From Aradus depressus (lineage: Eukaryota > Arthropoda > Insecta > Hemiptera > Aradidae): 64,000 nucleotides of DNA. The DNA lies in the NCBI GenBank assembly GCA_963662175.1, contig OY759224.1:28157489-28221488 (forward strand). The letters are read 5' to 3'. The notes beneath the pieces are model-generated. The model did no database searches. It saw only the letters and a program-made list of their open reading frames with translations, and was not told the origin of the DNA. Positions 34,501 to 46,968 of this stretch are shown here, piece after piece; the first letter of the stretch is position 1; each line of letters begins with the position of its first letter. The translations under genes were made by a program, and so were the position numbers.

Positions 34501-36128
34501 ACTTAGGCCCCCCCGCCACAACCCCCCCTCTCGTAAACAATTTTGAGCCGTCACACCGCCTATTTTTCTATTTGGCCTCCAGGAATACTACATGTGAAAT
34601 TTCGTGACAATCCGATCATCCGTTAATGACTTATCACTATACTTATACTTAGGCCCCCATCAACCCACCCTCCCGTTCAAAATTTTGTGACATATACACC
34701 CTATATTTCTATTTGGCATTTAAGAATACTACATGTGAAATTCCATGACAATACGACCAACCGTTATTGAGCTAGCACCATATTTATACTTAGGTCCCCC
34801 CGCCACTACCCCCCCTCCCGTACAAAATTTTGAGCCTTTACACCGCATATTTTTTTATTTGGTCTTCAGGAATACTACATGTGAAACTTTGTGACAATTC
34901 GATCAACCGTTAATGAGCTAGCTCTATATTTATACTTAGGCCCCCCCACAACCCCCCCTCCCGTTCAAAACTTTGGGACGCCACACACCTTATTTTTCTA
35001 TTTGGCCTTCAGGAATACTCCATGTGAAATTTCGTGACAATCCGACCAACCGTTAAAGAATTAGCTCTATATTTATACTTAGGCCCCCCTTACAACCCCC
35101 CCTCCCGATCAAAACTTTGGGACGCCACACACCTTTTTTTCCTATTTGGCTTTTAAAAATACTACATGTGAAATTTCATGACGATTCGCCCATTAGTTAA
35201 TGAGTTAGCTCTATATTTATACTTAGGCCACCCCACAACCCCCCCTCCCGTTCAAAACTTTGGGACGGCACACACCTTTTTTTCTTGTTTGGCTTTTAAA
35301 AAGACTACCTGTAAAATTTCATGACAATTCGACCATTAGTTAATGTGTTAGCTCTATATTTATACTTAGGCCCCCCCACAACCTCCCCTCCCGTTCAAAA
35401 CTTTGGGACGCCACACACCTTTTTTTCCTATTTGGCTTTTAAAAATACTACGTGAAATTTCATGACGATTCGTCCATTAGTTAATGAGTTAGCTCTATAT
35501 TTATACTTAGGCCCCCCCACACCCCCCCTCCCGTTCAAAACTTTGGGACGCCACACACCTTTTTTTCCTGTTTGGCTTTTAAAAAGACTACGTGTGAAAT
35601 TTCATGACAATTCGCCCATTAGTTAATGAGTTAGCTCTATATTTATACTTAGGCCCCCCCACAACCCCCCCTCCCGTTCAAAACTTTGGGACGCCACACA
35701 CCTTTTTTTCCTGTTTGGCTTTTAAAAAGACTACGTGTGAAATTTCATGACAATTCGCCCATTAGTTAATGAGTTAGCTCTATATTTATACTTAGGCCCC
35801 CCACAACCCCCCCTCCCGTTCAAAACTTTGGGACGCCACACACCTTTTTTTCCTGTTTGGCTTTTAAAAAGACTACGTGTGAAATTTCATGACAATTTGA
35901 CCATTAGTTAATGAGTTAGCACTATTTATATACTTAGGCCCCCCTTACAACCCCCCCTCCCGATCAACATTTTGGGACGCCACATAGCCTATTATTCAAT
36001 CGGGCTCAAAAGAATGCTACATGTGAAGTTTCATAAAAATCCGTCCAGCGGTTTGGGCGTGATGCTGGAACAAACATACATACAAACAAACAAACAAACA
36101 AACCCCGTTTCAGCTTTATTAATATAGA
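31600..36128 (+). repeat. 143-bp tandem array B with higher-order blocks
   Basis: About 30 head-to-tail units. Variant blocks recur in order, for example the GGTCTTCAGGAATACTAC variant at 32853, 33429 and 34861, showing higher-order duplication of about 4 and 10 units. The final segment diverges into the repeat X 3' end (GAATGCTACATGTGAAG, TCCGTCCAGCGGTTTGGG). Confidence 0.88.
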
Positions 36129-36300
36129 TTATATCACAATGTACACAAGTTTTAATTTGTGTTCATATCTATACATACATCTTTTTTTTTTTGGCCTTTT
36201 TCTTCCATAGTGGATCGGTGTCACCATATTTAAAGTCAGTCTGAACGTTGTGCTGACGTTGGCATAATCCGAAACCAGCACACTCTATGGCTCTGTCAGT
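36129..36300. other. short non-repetitive spacer
   Basis: Sequence between array B and the 441-bp satellite, including a poly-T run at about 36183. No gene was seen. Confidence 0.4.
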
Positions 36301-37980
36301 TAACAAATATTAAATCTATAAACCGTTGAAAAGCAAGAAATTTGAAGAATGGAGTCTACCGAGCTCAGGATCGCCACTTAGAAATCTAGCTGAGGCACTT
36401 AGGTCAGATGTTTTAATCGGGAAGTTAAAAATAACTTTGAGCACTTCGTCCTTCGGATGGGACATTAAGCGATGATCCAGGGCTTTTTCGAATGTGAGGT
36501 ACTCGATAATGAGACGTATGTTATGTAAATAAACCTGGGTAGGTCAATTTCCACTTAGGTTGAAAGCCTTGAGCACGTCGTCCTTCGGATGGGACTTTCC
36601 GGATATATCTGAATCTGTAGTATCTGTTTTAACAATTATTAAGCCTATAAACCGTTAAATAGCGCGAATTTTTTGAAAAACGTTTTCATTTTGATTTTTG
36701 TGTGGGGTTCAGATAATCCGGTCGTTCTCTATCAGTTTTAACAAATATTAAATCTATAAACCGTTAAAAAGCGAGAAATTTGAAGAATGGAGTCTACCGA
36801 TCTCAGGATCGCCACTTAGAAATCTAGTTGAGGCACTTAGGTCAGATGTTTCAATCGGGAAGTTAAAAAACACTTTGAGCACGTCGTCCTTCGGATGGGA
36901 CTTTAAGCGATGATCCAGGGCTTTTTCGAATGTGAGGTACTCGATAATGAGACGTATGTTATGTAAATAAACCTGGGTAGGTGAAATATCACTTAGGTTG
37001 AAAATAGCCTTGAGCACGTCGTCCTTCGGATGGGACTTTCCGGATAAATCTGAATCTCTCGTATCAGTTTTAACAATTATTAAGCCTATAAACCGTTAAA
37101 TAGCGCAAATTTTTTGAAAAACATTTTTATTTTGATTTTTGTGTAGGATTCAGATAATCCGGTCGTTCTCTATCAGTTTTAACAAATATTAAATCTATAA
37201 ACCGTTAAAAAGCGAGAAATTTCAAGAATGGAGTCTACCGAGCTCAGGATCGCCACTTAAAAATCTAGTTGAGGCACTTAGGTCAGATGTTTTAATCGGG
37301 AAGCTAAAAATAACTTTGAGCACGTCGTCCTTCGGATGGGACATTAAGCAATGATCCAGGGCTTTTTCGAATGTGAGGTACTCGATAATGAGACGTATGT
37401 TATGTAAATAAACCTGGGTAGGTGAAATATCACTTAGGTTGAAAATAGCCTTGAGCACGTCGTCCTTCGGATGGGACTTTCCGGATAAATCTGAATCTCT
37501 CGTATCAGTTTTAACAATTATTAAGCCTATAAACCGTTAAATAGCGCAAATTTTTTGAAAAACATTTTTATTTTGATTTTTGTGTAGGATTCAGATAATC
37601 CGGTCGTTCTCTATCAGTTTTAACAATTATTAAATCTATAAACCGTTAAAAAGAGAGAAATTTCAAGAATGGAGTCTACCGAGCTCAGGATCGCCACTTA
37701 AAAATCTAGTTGAGGCACTTAGGTCAGATGTTTTAATCGGGAAGCTAAAAATAACTTTGAGCACGTCGTCCTTCGGATGGGACATTAAGCAATGATCCAG
37801 GGCTTTTTCGAATGTGAGGTACTCGATAATGAGACGTATGTTATGTAAATAAACCTGGGTAGGTCAATTTCTACTTAGGTTGAAAGCCTTGAGCACGTCG
37901 TCCTTCGGATGGGACTTTCCGGATAAATCTGAATCTGTCGTATCAGTTTTAACAATTATTAAGCCTATAAACCGTTAAAT
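36300..37980 (+). repeat. 441-bp satellite with SINE core domain
   Basis: About four units; GTCGTTCTCTATCAGTTTTA recurs at 36721, 37162 and 37603 (spacing 441). Each unit holds two copies of GAGCACGTCGTCCTTCGGAT followed by GGGACATTAAGC or GGGACTTTCCGG. This closely matches the central block of the tRNA-SINE (GAGCACGCCGTCCTTCGGAT then GGGACGTTAAGC). One copy per unit also has the SINE-like GGTACTCGATAATGAGACG. Confidence 0.92.
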
Positions 37981-38700
37981 AGTTTTTGCAACGGCGGACC
38001 CCACAGCTAGTACGTAGTTAGAAACGCTCAGCATCACAGCTAGTATGTGTTCTGCAACGGCGGACCCCACCGCTAGTACCTAATTAGAAACGCTGGGCAT
38101 CACCGCTAGTATGTTATTGCAACGGCGGACCCCACAGCTAGTACGTAGTTAGAAACGCTCAGCATCACAGCTAGTATGTGTTCTGCAATGGCGGACCCCA
38201 CGGCTAGTACCTAATTAGAAACGCTGGGCATCACCGCTAGTATGTTTTTGCAACGGCGGACCCCACAGCTAGTACGTTTTTAGGAACGCTGGGCCCTACA
38301 GCTAGTAGGTGCCTTGCAACTGCGGAGCCCACAGATAGTATGTAGTTAGAACCACAGGGCATCACAGCTAGTATGTGCCTCGCAACAGCGGACCCCACAG
38401 CTAGTACGTAATTAGGAACGCTGGGCATCACAGCTAGTAAGTGCCTTGCAACAGCGGACCCCACAGATAGTACGTTTTTAGGAACGCTGGGCCCTACAGC
38501 TATTAAGTGCTTTGCAACGGCGGACCCCACAGCTAGTACGTAGTTAGAAACGCTCAGCATCACAGCTAGTATGTGTTCTGCAACGGCGGACCCCACCGCT
38601 AGTACCTAGTTAGAAACGCTGGGCATCACAGCTAGTATGTTTTTGTAACGGCGGACCCCACAGCTAGTACGTAGTTAGAACCACTGGGCATCACAGCTAG
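37981..38700 (+). repeat. 33/66-bp tandem array
   Basis: Same motif as 30420-31560, joined directly to the end of the 441-bp satellite at TTAAATAGTTTTTGCAACGG. About 11 units of 66 bp are present, with internal duplication of a block of about 130 bp at 37990-38250. Confidence 0.85.
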
Positions 38701-39691
38701 TGTATTTTTCTATTTGGCCATCAATAATAGTACATGTGAAATTCCATGACAATCCGATCATCCGTTAATGACCTATCACTATCTTCAAATTTAGGCCTAC
38801 CCCCATACCCCCCCTCCCGTTCACAATTTTTTGACGTCACACCCTATTTTTCTATTTGGCCTTTATGAATACTACATGTGAAATTTCGTGACAATCCGAT
38901 CATCCGTTAATGACATCACTATACTTATACTTAGGCCCCCATCAACCCACCCTCCCGTTCAAAATTTTGTGACATATACACCCTATATTTCTATTTGGCT
39001 TTTAGGAATACTACATGTGAAATTCCATGACAATACGACCAACCGTTATTGAGCTAGCACTATATTTATACTTAGGCCCCCCCGCCACTACCCCCCCTCC
39101 CGTACAAAATTTTGAGCCGTCACACCGCCTATTTTTCTATTTGACTTTCAGAAATACTACATGTGAAATTTCGTGACAATCTGACCAACCGTTAATGAGC
39201 CAGCACTATATTTATACTTAGGCCTATCCCCACAACCTCCCCTCCCGTTCAAAACTTTGGGTCGCCACACATCTTATATTTCTATTTGGATTTTAAAAAT
39301 ACTACATGTGAAATTTTGTGACAATCCGACCAATCTTTGAAGAGTTAGCACTATATTTATACTTAGGCCTACCCCCCCCCCTCCCCCCGTTCAAATTTTT
39401 AGGACGCCACACACCTTTTTTTCCTATTTGGCTTTTAAAAATACTACGTGTGAAATTTCATGACAATCCGACCATTAGTTAATGTGTTAGCACTATTTAT
39501 ATACTTAGGCCCCCCTTACAACCCCCCCTCCCGAACAAAATTTTGGGACGCTACATAGCCTATTATTCAATCGGGCTCAAAAGAATGCTACATGGGAAGT
39601 TTCATAAAAATCCGTCCAGCGGTTTGGGCGTGATGCTGGAACAAACATACAAACAAACAAACAAACCCCGTTTCAGCTTTATTAATATAGA
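38701..39691 (+). repeat. 143-bp array C and repeat X 3' end
   Basis: About six 143-bp-type units and then the repeat X terminus. The same block, nearly identical, recurs at 40305-41275. Confidence 0.85.
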
Positions 39692-41275
39692 CTAGCAGTA
39701 ATACCCGGCGTTGCCCGGGGAACTTTGACTTTTCTCCCAATATCTCCTATAAGGCTATTCAGTTCCTCGACAGTACATTCATGATGTTATAATTTTCAAT
39801 TATTCATACGGAATAAGGCTTATAGTCCTTCAACGTCAAACACCCCAGCTAGTAAGTTTTTAGGACCTAGTATGAGTCTTTCAACGGCGGAAACCACAGA
39901 TAGTGAACACTTAGCATCGCTGGACATCCTAGCCAGTGCGTACTTAAGAACGCTATTGACCGCAGCTAGTAAGTGCCTTGCAACAGCGGACCCCACTGCT
40001 AGTACGATATTAGGAACGTTGGGCATCACAGCTAGTAAGTGCCTTGCAACAGCGGACCCCACAGATAGTACGTTTTTAGGAACGCTGGGCCCTACAGCTA
40101 TTAAGTGCTTTGCAACGGCGGACCCCACAGCTAGTACGTAGTTAGAAACGCTCAGCATCACAGCTAGTATGTGTTCTGCAACGGCGGACCCCACCGCTAG
40201 TACCTAGTTAGAAACGCTGGGCATCACAGCTAGTATGTTTTTGTAACGGCGGACCCCACAGCTAGTACGTAGTTAGAACCACTGGGCATCACAGCTAGTG
40301 TATTTTTCTATTTGGCCATCAATAATAGTACATGTGAAATTCCATGACAATCCGATCATCCGTTAATGACCTATCACTATCTTCAAATTTAGGCCTACCC
40401 CCATACCCCCCCTCCCGTTCACAATTTTTTGACGTCACACCCTATTTTTCTATTTGGCCTTTATGAATACTACATGTGAAATTTCGTGACAATCCGATCA
40501 TCCGTTAATGACATCACTATACTTATACTTAGGCCCCCATCAACCCACCCTCCCGTTCAAAATTTTGTGACATATACACCCTATATTTCTATTTGGCTTT
40601 TAGGAATACTACATGTGAAATTCCATGACAATACGACCAACCGTTATTGAGCTAGCACTATATTTATACTTAGGCCCTCCCGTACAAAATTTTGAGCCGT
40701 CACACCGCCTATTTTTCTATTTGACTTTCAGAAATACTACATGTGAAATTTCGTGACAATCTGACCAACCGTTAATGAGCCAGCACTATATTTATACTTA
40801 GGCCTATCCCCACAACCTCCCCTCCCGTTCAAAACTTTGGGTCGCCACACATCTTATATTTCTATTTGGATTTTAAAAATACTACATGTGAAATTTTGTG
40901 ACAATCCGACCAATCTTTGAAGAGTTAGCACTATATTTATACTTAGGCCTACCCCCCCCCCCCCCTCCCCCCGTTCAAATTTTTAGGACGCCACACACCT
41001 TTTTTTCCTATTTGGCTTTTAAAAATACTACGTGTGAAATTTCATGACAATCCGACCATTAGTTAATGTGTTAGCACTATTTATATACTTAGGCCCCCCT
41101 TACAACCCCCCCTCCCGATCAAAATTTTGGGACGCTACATAGCCTATTATTCAATCGGGCTCAAAAGAATGCTACATGGAAAGTTTCATAAAAATCCGTC
41201 CAGCGGTTTGGGCGTGATGCTGGAACAAACATACAAACAAACAAACAAACCCCGTTTCAGCTTTATTAATATAGA
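39692..41275 (+). mobile_element. composite repeat X unit, 1584 bp
   Basis: Runs from CTAGCAGTAATACCCGG to AATATAGA and joins the next unit with no intervening DNA. Order inside: 5' leader (to about 39840), 33/66-bp array (39840-40300), 143-bp-type units, 3' end. It is nearly identical over long stretches to the following units. Confidence 0.88.
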
Positions 41276-42836
41276 CTAGCAGTAATACCCGGCGTTGCCC
41301 GGGGAACTTTGACTTTTCTCCCAATATCTCCTATAAGGCTATTCAGTTCCTCGACAGTACATTCATGATGTTATAATTTTCAATTATTCATACGGAATAA
41401 GGCTTATAGTCCTTCAACGTCAAACACCCCAGCTAGTAAGTTTTTAGGACCTAGTATGAGTCTTTCAACGGCGGAAACCACAGATAGTGAACACTTAGCA
41501 TCGCTGGACATCCTAGCCAGTGCGTACTTAAGAACGCTATTGACCGCAGCTAGTAAGTGCCTTGCAACAGCGGACCCCACTGCTAGTACGATATTAGGAA
41601 CGTTGGGCATCACACCTAGTAAATGCCTTGCAACAGCGGACCCCACAGCGAATACATAGTTACTACTACTACATGTGAAATTCATGCCAATCCGCTTACC
41701 CTTTAACAGTACATTCATGATGTTACTTAAGAACGCTATTGACCGCAGCTAGTAAGTGCCTTGCAACAGCGGACCCCACTGCTAGTACGATATTAAGAAC
41801 GTTGGGCATCACACCTAGTAAATGTCTTGCAACAGTGAACCCCACAGCGAATACATAGTTACTACTACTACATGTGAAATTCTATGACAATCCTATCATC
41901 CGTTAATGACCTATCACTATCTTCAAATTTAGGCCTACCCCCATAAGCCCCCTCCCGTTCACAATTTTTTGACATCACACACCCTATTTTTCTATTTGGC
42001 CTTTATGAATACTTCATGTGAAATTTCGTGACAATCCGATCATCCGTTAATAACTTATCACTATACTTATACTTAGGCCCCCATCAACCCACCCTCCCGT
42101 TCAAAATTTTGTGACATATACACTATATATTTCTATTTGGCTTTTAAGAATACTACATGTGAAATTCCATGATAATACGACCAACCGTTATTGAGCTAGC
42201 ACTATATTTATACTTAGGCCCCCCCGCCACTACCCCCCCTCCCGTACAAAATTTTGAGCCGTCACACCGCCTATTTTTCTATTTGACTTTCAGAAATACT
42301 ACATGTGAAATTTCGTGACAATCTGACCAACCGTTAATGAGCCAGCACTATATTTATACTTAGGCCTATCCCCACAACCTCCCCTCCCGTTCAAAACTTT
42401 GGGTCGCCACACATCTTATATTTCTATTTGGATTTTAAAAATACTACATGTGAAATTTTGTGACAATCCGACCAATCTTTGAAGAGTTAGCACTATATTT
42501 ATACTTAGGCCTACCCCCCCCCCCCCTCCCCCCGTTCAAATTTTTAGGACGCCACACACCTTTTTTTCCTATTTGGCTTTTAAAAATACTACGTGTGAAA
42601 TTTCATGACAATCCGACCATTAGTTAATGTGTTAGCACTATTTATATACTTAGGCCCCCCTTACAACCCCCCCTCCCGATCAAAATTTTGGGACGCTACA
42701 TAGCCTATTATTCAATCGGGCTCAAAAGAATGCTACATGGAAAGTTTCATAAAAATCCGTCCAGCGGTTTGGGCGTGATGCTGGAACAAACATACAAACA
42801 AACAAACAAACCCCGTTTCAGCTTTATTAATATAGA
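41276..42836 (+). mobile_element. composite repeat X unit, 1561 bp
   Basis: Head-to-tail neighbour of 39692-41275. The 33/66-bp portion is rearranged: a CATGATGTTACTTAAGAACGC junction (about 41717) replaces part of the array. The poly-C tract near 42520 differs in length from its neighbours. Confidence 0.88.
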
Positions 42837-44249
42837 CTAGCAGTAATACCCGGCGTTGCCCGGGGAACTTTGACTTTTCTCCCAATATCTCCTATAAGGC
42901 TATTCAGTTCCTCGACAGTACATTCATGATGTTATAATTTTCAATTATTCATACGGAATAAGGCTTATAGTCCTTCAACGTCAAACACCCCAGCTAGTAA
43001 GTTTTTAGGACCTAGTATGAGTCTTTCAACGGCGGAAACCACAGATAGTGAACACTTAGCATCGCTGGACATCCTAGCCAGTGCGTACTTAAGAACGCTA
43101 TTGACCGCAGCTAGTAAGTGCCTTGCAACAGCGGACCCCACTGCTAGTACGATATTAGGAACGTTGGGCATCACACCTAGTAAATGCCTTGCAACAGCGG
43201 ACCCCACAGCGAATACATAGTTACTACTACTACATGTGAAATTCATGCCAATCCGCTTACCCTTTAACAGTACATTCATGATGTTACTTAAGAACGCTAT
43301 TGACCGCAGCTAGTAAGTGCCTTGCAACAGCGGACCCCACTGCTAGTACGATATTAAGAACGTTGGGCATCACACCTAGTAAATGTCTTGCAACAGTGAA
43401 CCCCACAGCGAATACATAGTTACTACTACTACATGTGAAATTCTATGACAATCCTATCATCCGTTAATGACCTATCACTATCTTCAAATTTAGGCCTACC
43501 CCCATAAGCCCCCTCCCGTTCACAATTTTTTGACATCACACACCCTATTTTTCTATTTGGCCTTTATGAATACTTCATGTGAAATTTCGTGACAATCCGA
43601 TCATCCGTTAATAACTTATCACTATACTTATACTTAGGCCCCCATCAACCCACCCTCCCGTTCAAAATTTTGTGACATATACACTATATATTTCTATTTG
43701 GCTTTTAAGAATACTACATGTGAAATTCCATGATAATACGACCAACCGTTATTGAGCTAGCACCATATTTATACTTAGGCCTCCCCGCCACTACCTCCCC
43801 TCCCGTACAAAATTTTGAGCCGTCACACCGCCTATTTTTTTATTTGGACTTCAGGAATACTACATGTGAAACTTTGTGACAATGCGACCAACCGTTAATG
43901 AGCTAGCTCTATATTTATACTTAGGCCCCCCCACAACCCCCCCTCCCGTTCAAAACTTTGGAACGCCACACACCTTTTTTTCCTATTTGGCTTTTAAGAA
44001 TACTACGTGTGAAATTTCATGACAATCCGACCATTAGTTAATGTGTTAGCACTATTTATATACTTAGGCCCCCCTTACAACCCCCCCTCCCGATCAAAAT
44101 TTTGGGACATAGCCTATTATTCAATCGGGCTCAAAAGAATGCTACATGTGAAGTTTCATAAAAATCCGTCCAGCCGTATGGGCGTGATGCTGGAACAAAC
44201 ATACAAACACACAAACCCACAAACCCCGTTTCAGCTTTATTAATATAGA
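42837..44249 (+). mobile_element. composite repeat X unit, 1413 bp
   Basis: Its first part is virtually identical to 41276-42150, with the same CATGATGTTACTTAAGAACGC junction. It then switches to a different 143-bp variant set (GTGACAATGCGACCAACC). It ends AATATAGA at 44249. Confidence 0.88.
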
Positions 44250-44389
44250 CTTGAACGTTCCGCTCAACATAGGGTACGTGACATCACCCAACACTCCTGC
44301 CAACTTCCTACTACCATCTCCAAAGCCCACTTATATTCCACATTTCTTCCTTGATAATGTTAGTAGAAACCAAACGGTAACTTATTTTA

Positions 44390-46070
44390 TCATACATATG
44401 GAGTCTATCGAGCTCAGGATCGCCACTTAGAAATCTAGCCAAGGCACTTAGGTCAGATATTTTATTCGGGAAGATAAAAATAAATTTGAGCACGTCGTCC
44501 TTCGGATTGGACTTTAGGCTATGATCGAGGGCCTTTTTGTATGTCAGGTGCTCGATAATGAGACGTATGTTATGTAAATAAACCTGGGTAGGTGAAATAT
44601 CACTTAGGTTGAAAATAGCCTTGAGCACGTCGTCCTTCGGATGGGACTTTCCGGATAAATCTGAATCTGTCTATCAGTTTTAACAAATATTAAATCTATA
44701 AACCGTTAAAAAGCAGGAAGTTTGAAGAATGGTATTTAGCCCGACTTTTTTCGAAAAACATTTTTATTTCAATTTTTGTGTAGGATTCAGATATCCCGGT
44801 TGTTCATCAGTTTTAACAAATATTAAATCTAAAAACCGTTTAAAAGCGAGAAATTTGAAGAATGGAGTTTACCGAGCTCAGGATCGCATTTCGAAATCTA
44901 GCCAAGTCAATTAGGTCAGATGTTTTATCGGGAAGATAAAAATAAATTTGAGCACGTCGTCCTTCGGTTTGGACTTTACGCTATGATCGAGGGCCTTTTC
45001 GTATGTCAGGTACTCGATAATGAGTCGTATGTTACGTATCTAAACCTGGGTAGTTGAAATTTCATTTACGTTAAAAATAACTTGAGCACGTCGTCCTTCG
45101 GATTGGACTTCAAGCTATGATCGAGGGCCTTTTTGTATGTCAGGTACTGGATAATGAGTCGTATGTTATGTATCTAAACCTGGGTAGCTGAAATTTCACA
45201 TAGGTTAAAAATAACCTTGAGCACGTCGTCTTTCGGATGGGACTTTCCCGATATATCTGAATCTGTCTATCAGTTTTAACAAATATTAAATCTAAAAACC
45301 GTTTAAAATCGAGAAATTTGAAGAATGGAGTTTACCGAGCTCAGGATCGCATTTCGAAATCTAGCCAAGTCAATTAGGTCAGATGTTTTAATCGGGAAGA
45401 TAAAAATAAATTTGAGCACGTCGTCCTTCGGTTTGGACTCTAAGCTATGATCGAGGGCCTTTTCGTATGTCGGGTACTCGATAATGAGTCGTATGTTACG
45501 TATCTAAACCTGGGTAGTTGAAATTTCATTTACGTTAAAAATAACTTGAGCACGTCGTCCTTCGGATTGGACTTCAAGCTATGATCGAGGGCCTTTTCGT
45601 ATGTCAGGTACTGAATAATGAGTCGTATGCTATGTATCTAAACCTGGGTAGCTGAAATTTCACATAGGTTAAAAATAACCTTGAGCACGTCGTCCTTCGG
45701 ATGGGACTTTCCCGATATATCTGAATCTGTCTATCAGTTTTAACAAATATTAAATCTATAAACCGTTAAAAAGCAGGAAATTTGAAGAATGGTATTTAGC
45801 CCGACTTTTTTCGAAAAACATTTGTATTTCAATTTTTGTGTAGGATTCAGATATCCCGGTTGTTCATCAGTTTTAACAAATATTAAATCTAAAAATCGTT
45901 TAAAAGCGAGAAATTTGAAGAATGGAGTTTACCGAGCTCAGGATCGCCGTTTAGAAATCTAGCCAAGTCACTTAGGTCAGATGTTTTAATCGGGAAGATA
46001 AAAATAACTTTGAGCACGTCGTCCTTCGGATGGGACTTTCCCGATACATCTGAATCTTTCTTTGGTTGAC
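44390..46070 (+). repeat. second array of the SINE-core satellite
   Basis: Diverged relatives of the 441-bp satellite, with many copies of GAGCACGTCGTCCTTCGG, AACCTGGGTAG and TTTAACAAATATTAAATC. Blocks of about 460 bp (around 44830-45290 against 45290-45740) form their own higher-order pattern. 44250-44390 is a spacer containing AAAGCCCACTTATATTCCAC, which recurs at 46151-46173 beside the next repeat X copy. Confidence 0.88.
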
Positions 46071-46173
46071 CATCTTCGTTTCTGGATGCTGCCCATCTAC
46101 CAACATAGCTGTATTAATTTGTTTTTCAGAAAATATGTCAAAACGGTACCTCAAAGCCCACTTATATTCCACA

Positions 46174-46968
46174 CTAGCAGTAATACCCGGCGTTGCCCGG
46201 GGAACTTTGAATTTTCTCTCAATATCTCCTATAAGTCTATTCAATCCTTCGACACCACATTCATGATGTTATAATTTTCGATTATTCATACGGAATAAGG
46301 CTTATAGTCCTTCAACTATAGTAACGCTAGTAAGTTTTTAAGACCCCTGGGCACCACAGCTAGTAAGAAGTTAGGAACGCTGGGCATTACAGCCAGTATG
46401 TGCCTTGCGACGGCGCACCCCACATCTAGTACGTAGTTAGGAACGCTGGGCACCACAGCTAGTATTTGCCTTGCGACGGCGGACCCCACTTACGCTTTGC
46501 CACCCCCCCCCCCCCCCTGTTCAATTTTTGAAGATGTCACATAGTGTATTTTTCTATTTGGCCATCAAGAATACTACATAAGAAATTCCATGACAATCCG
46601 ATCATCCGTAAATGATCTATCACTATCTTCAAATTTACGCCTACCCCACAACCCCCCTCCCGTTCAAAACTTTGGGACGCCACAGACATTTTTTTCCTTT
46701 TTGGCTTTTAAAAATACTACATGTGAAATTTCATGACAATTCGACCATTAGTTAATGAGTTAGCACTATTTATATACTTAGGCCTCCCTTACAACCCCCC
46801 CTCCCTATCAAAATTTTGGGACGCCACATAGCCTATTATTCAATCGGGCTCAAAAGAATGCTACATGTGAAGTTTCATAAAAATCCGTCCAGCCGTATGG
46901 GCGTGATGCTGGAACAAACATACATACATACAAACAAACAAAGCCCGTTTCAGCTTTATTAATATAGA
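46174..46968 (+). mobile_element. short composite repeat X copy, 795 bp
   Basis: Runs from CTAGCAGTAATACCCGG to AATATAGA, with about two 66-bp units, a poly-C tract (about 46505-46517), about three 143-bp-type units and the standard 3' end. This is the shortest copy in the satellite domain. Confidence 0.88.

Larger units (their letters stand above)
30278..36128 (+). mobile_element. giant unit of composite repeat X
   Basis: Begins CTAGCAGTAATACCCGGCG directly at the end of the previous unit and ends AATATAGA at 36128. It contains a 33/66-bp array (about 30420-31560) and then about 30 units of the 143-bp array. Frames across the arrays encode repeated VGSAVARHLLAV-like strings, which I regard as translation artefacts of the tandem repeat. 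Confidence 0.8.

Noticed and set aside
36754..37458. Minus-strand frames MLKAIFNLSDISPTQVYLHN... repeated at 36754, 37222 and 44311
   Set aside because: They lie wholly in the 441-bp satellite and its relative, recur with the satellite period, and change freely between copies.
38237..38596. Long minus-strand frames reading repeated VGSAVARHLLAV-like strings in the 30-43 kb region
   Set aside because: They are translations of the 33/66-bp tandem array. Unit length divisible by three keeps the frame open, there are no splice or start signals, and the copies diverge without protein-level constraint.
28386..46968. CRISPR-like array
   Set aside because: The regular repeats have no constant repeat plus unique spacer pattern, and the sequence is a eukaryotic satellite with intron-bearing genes around it.
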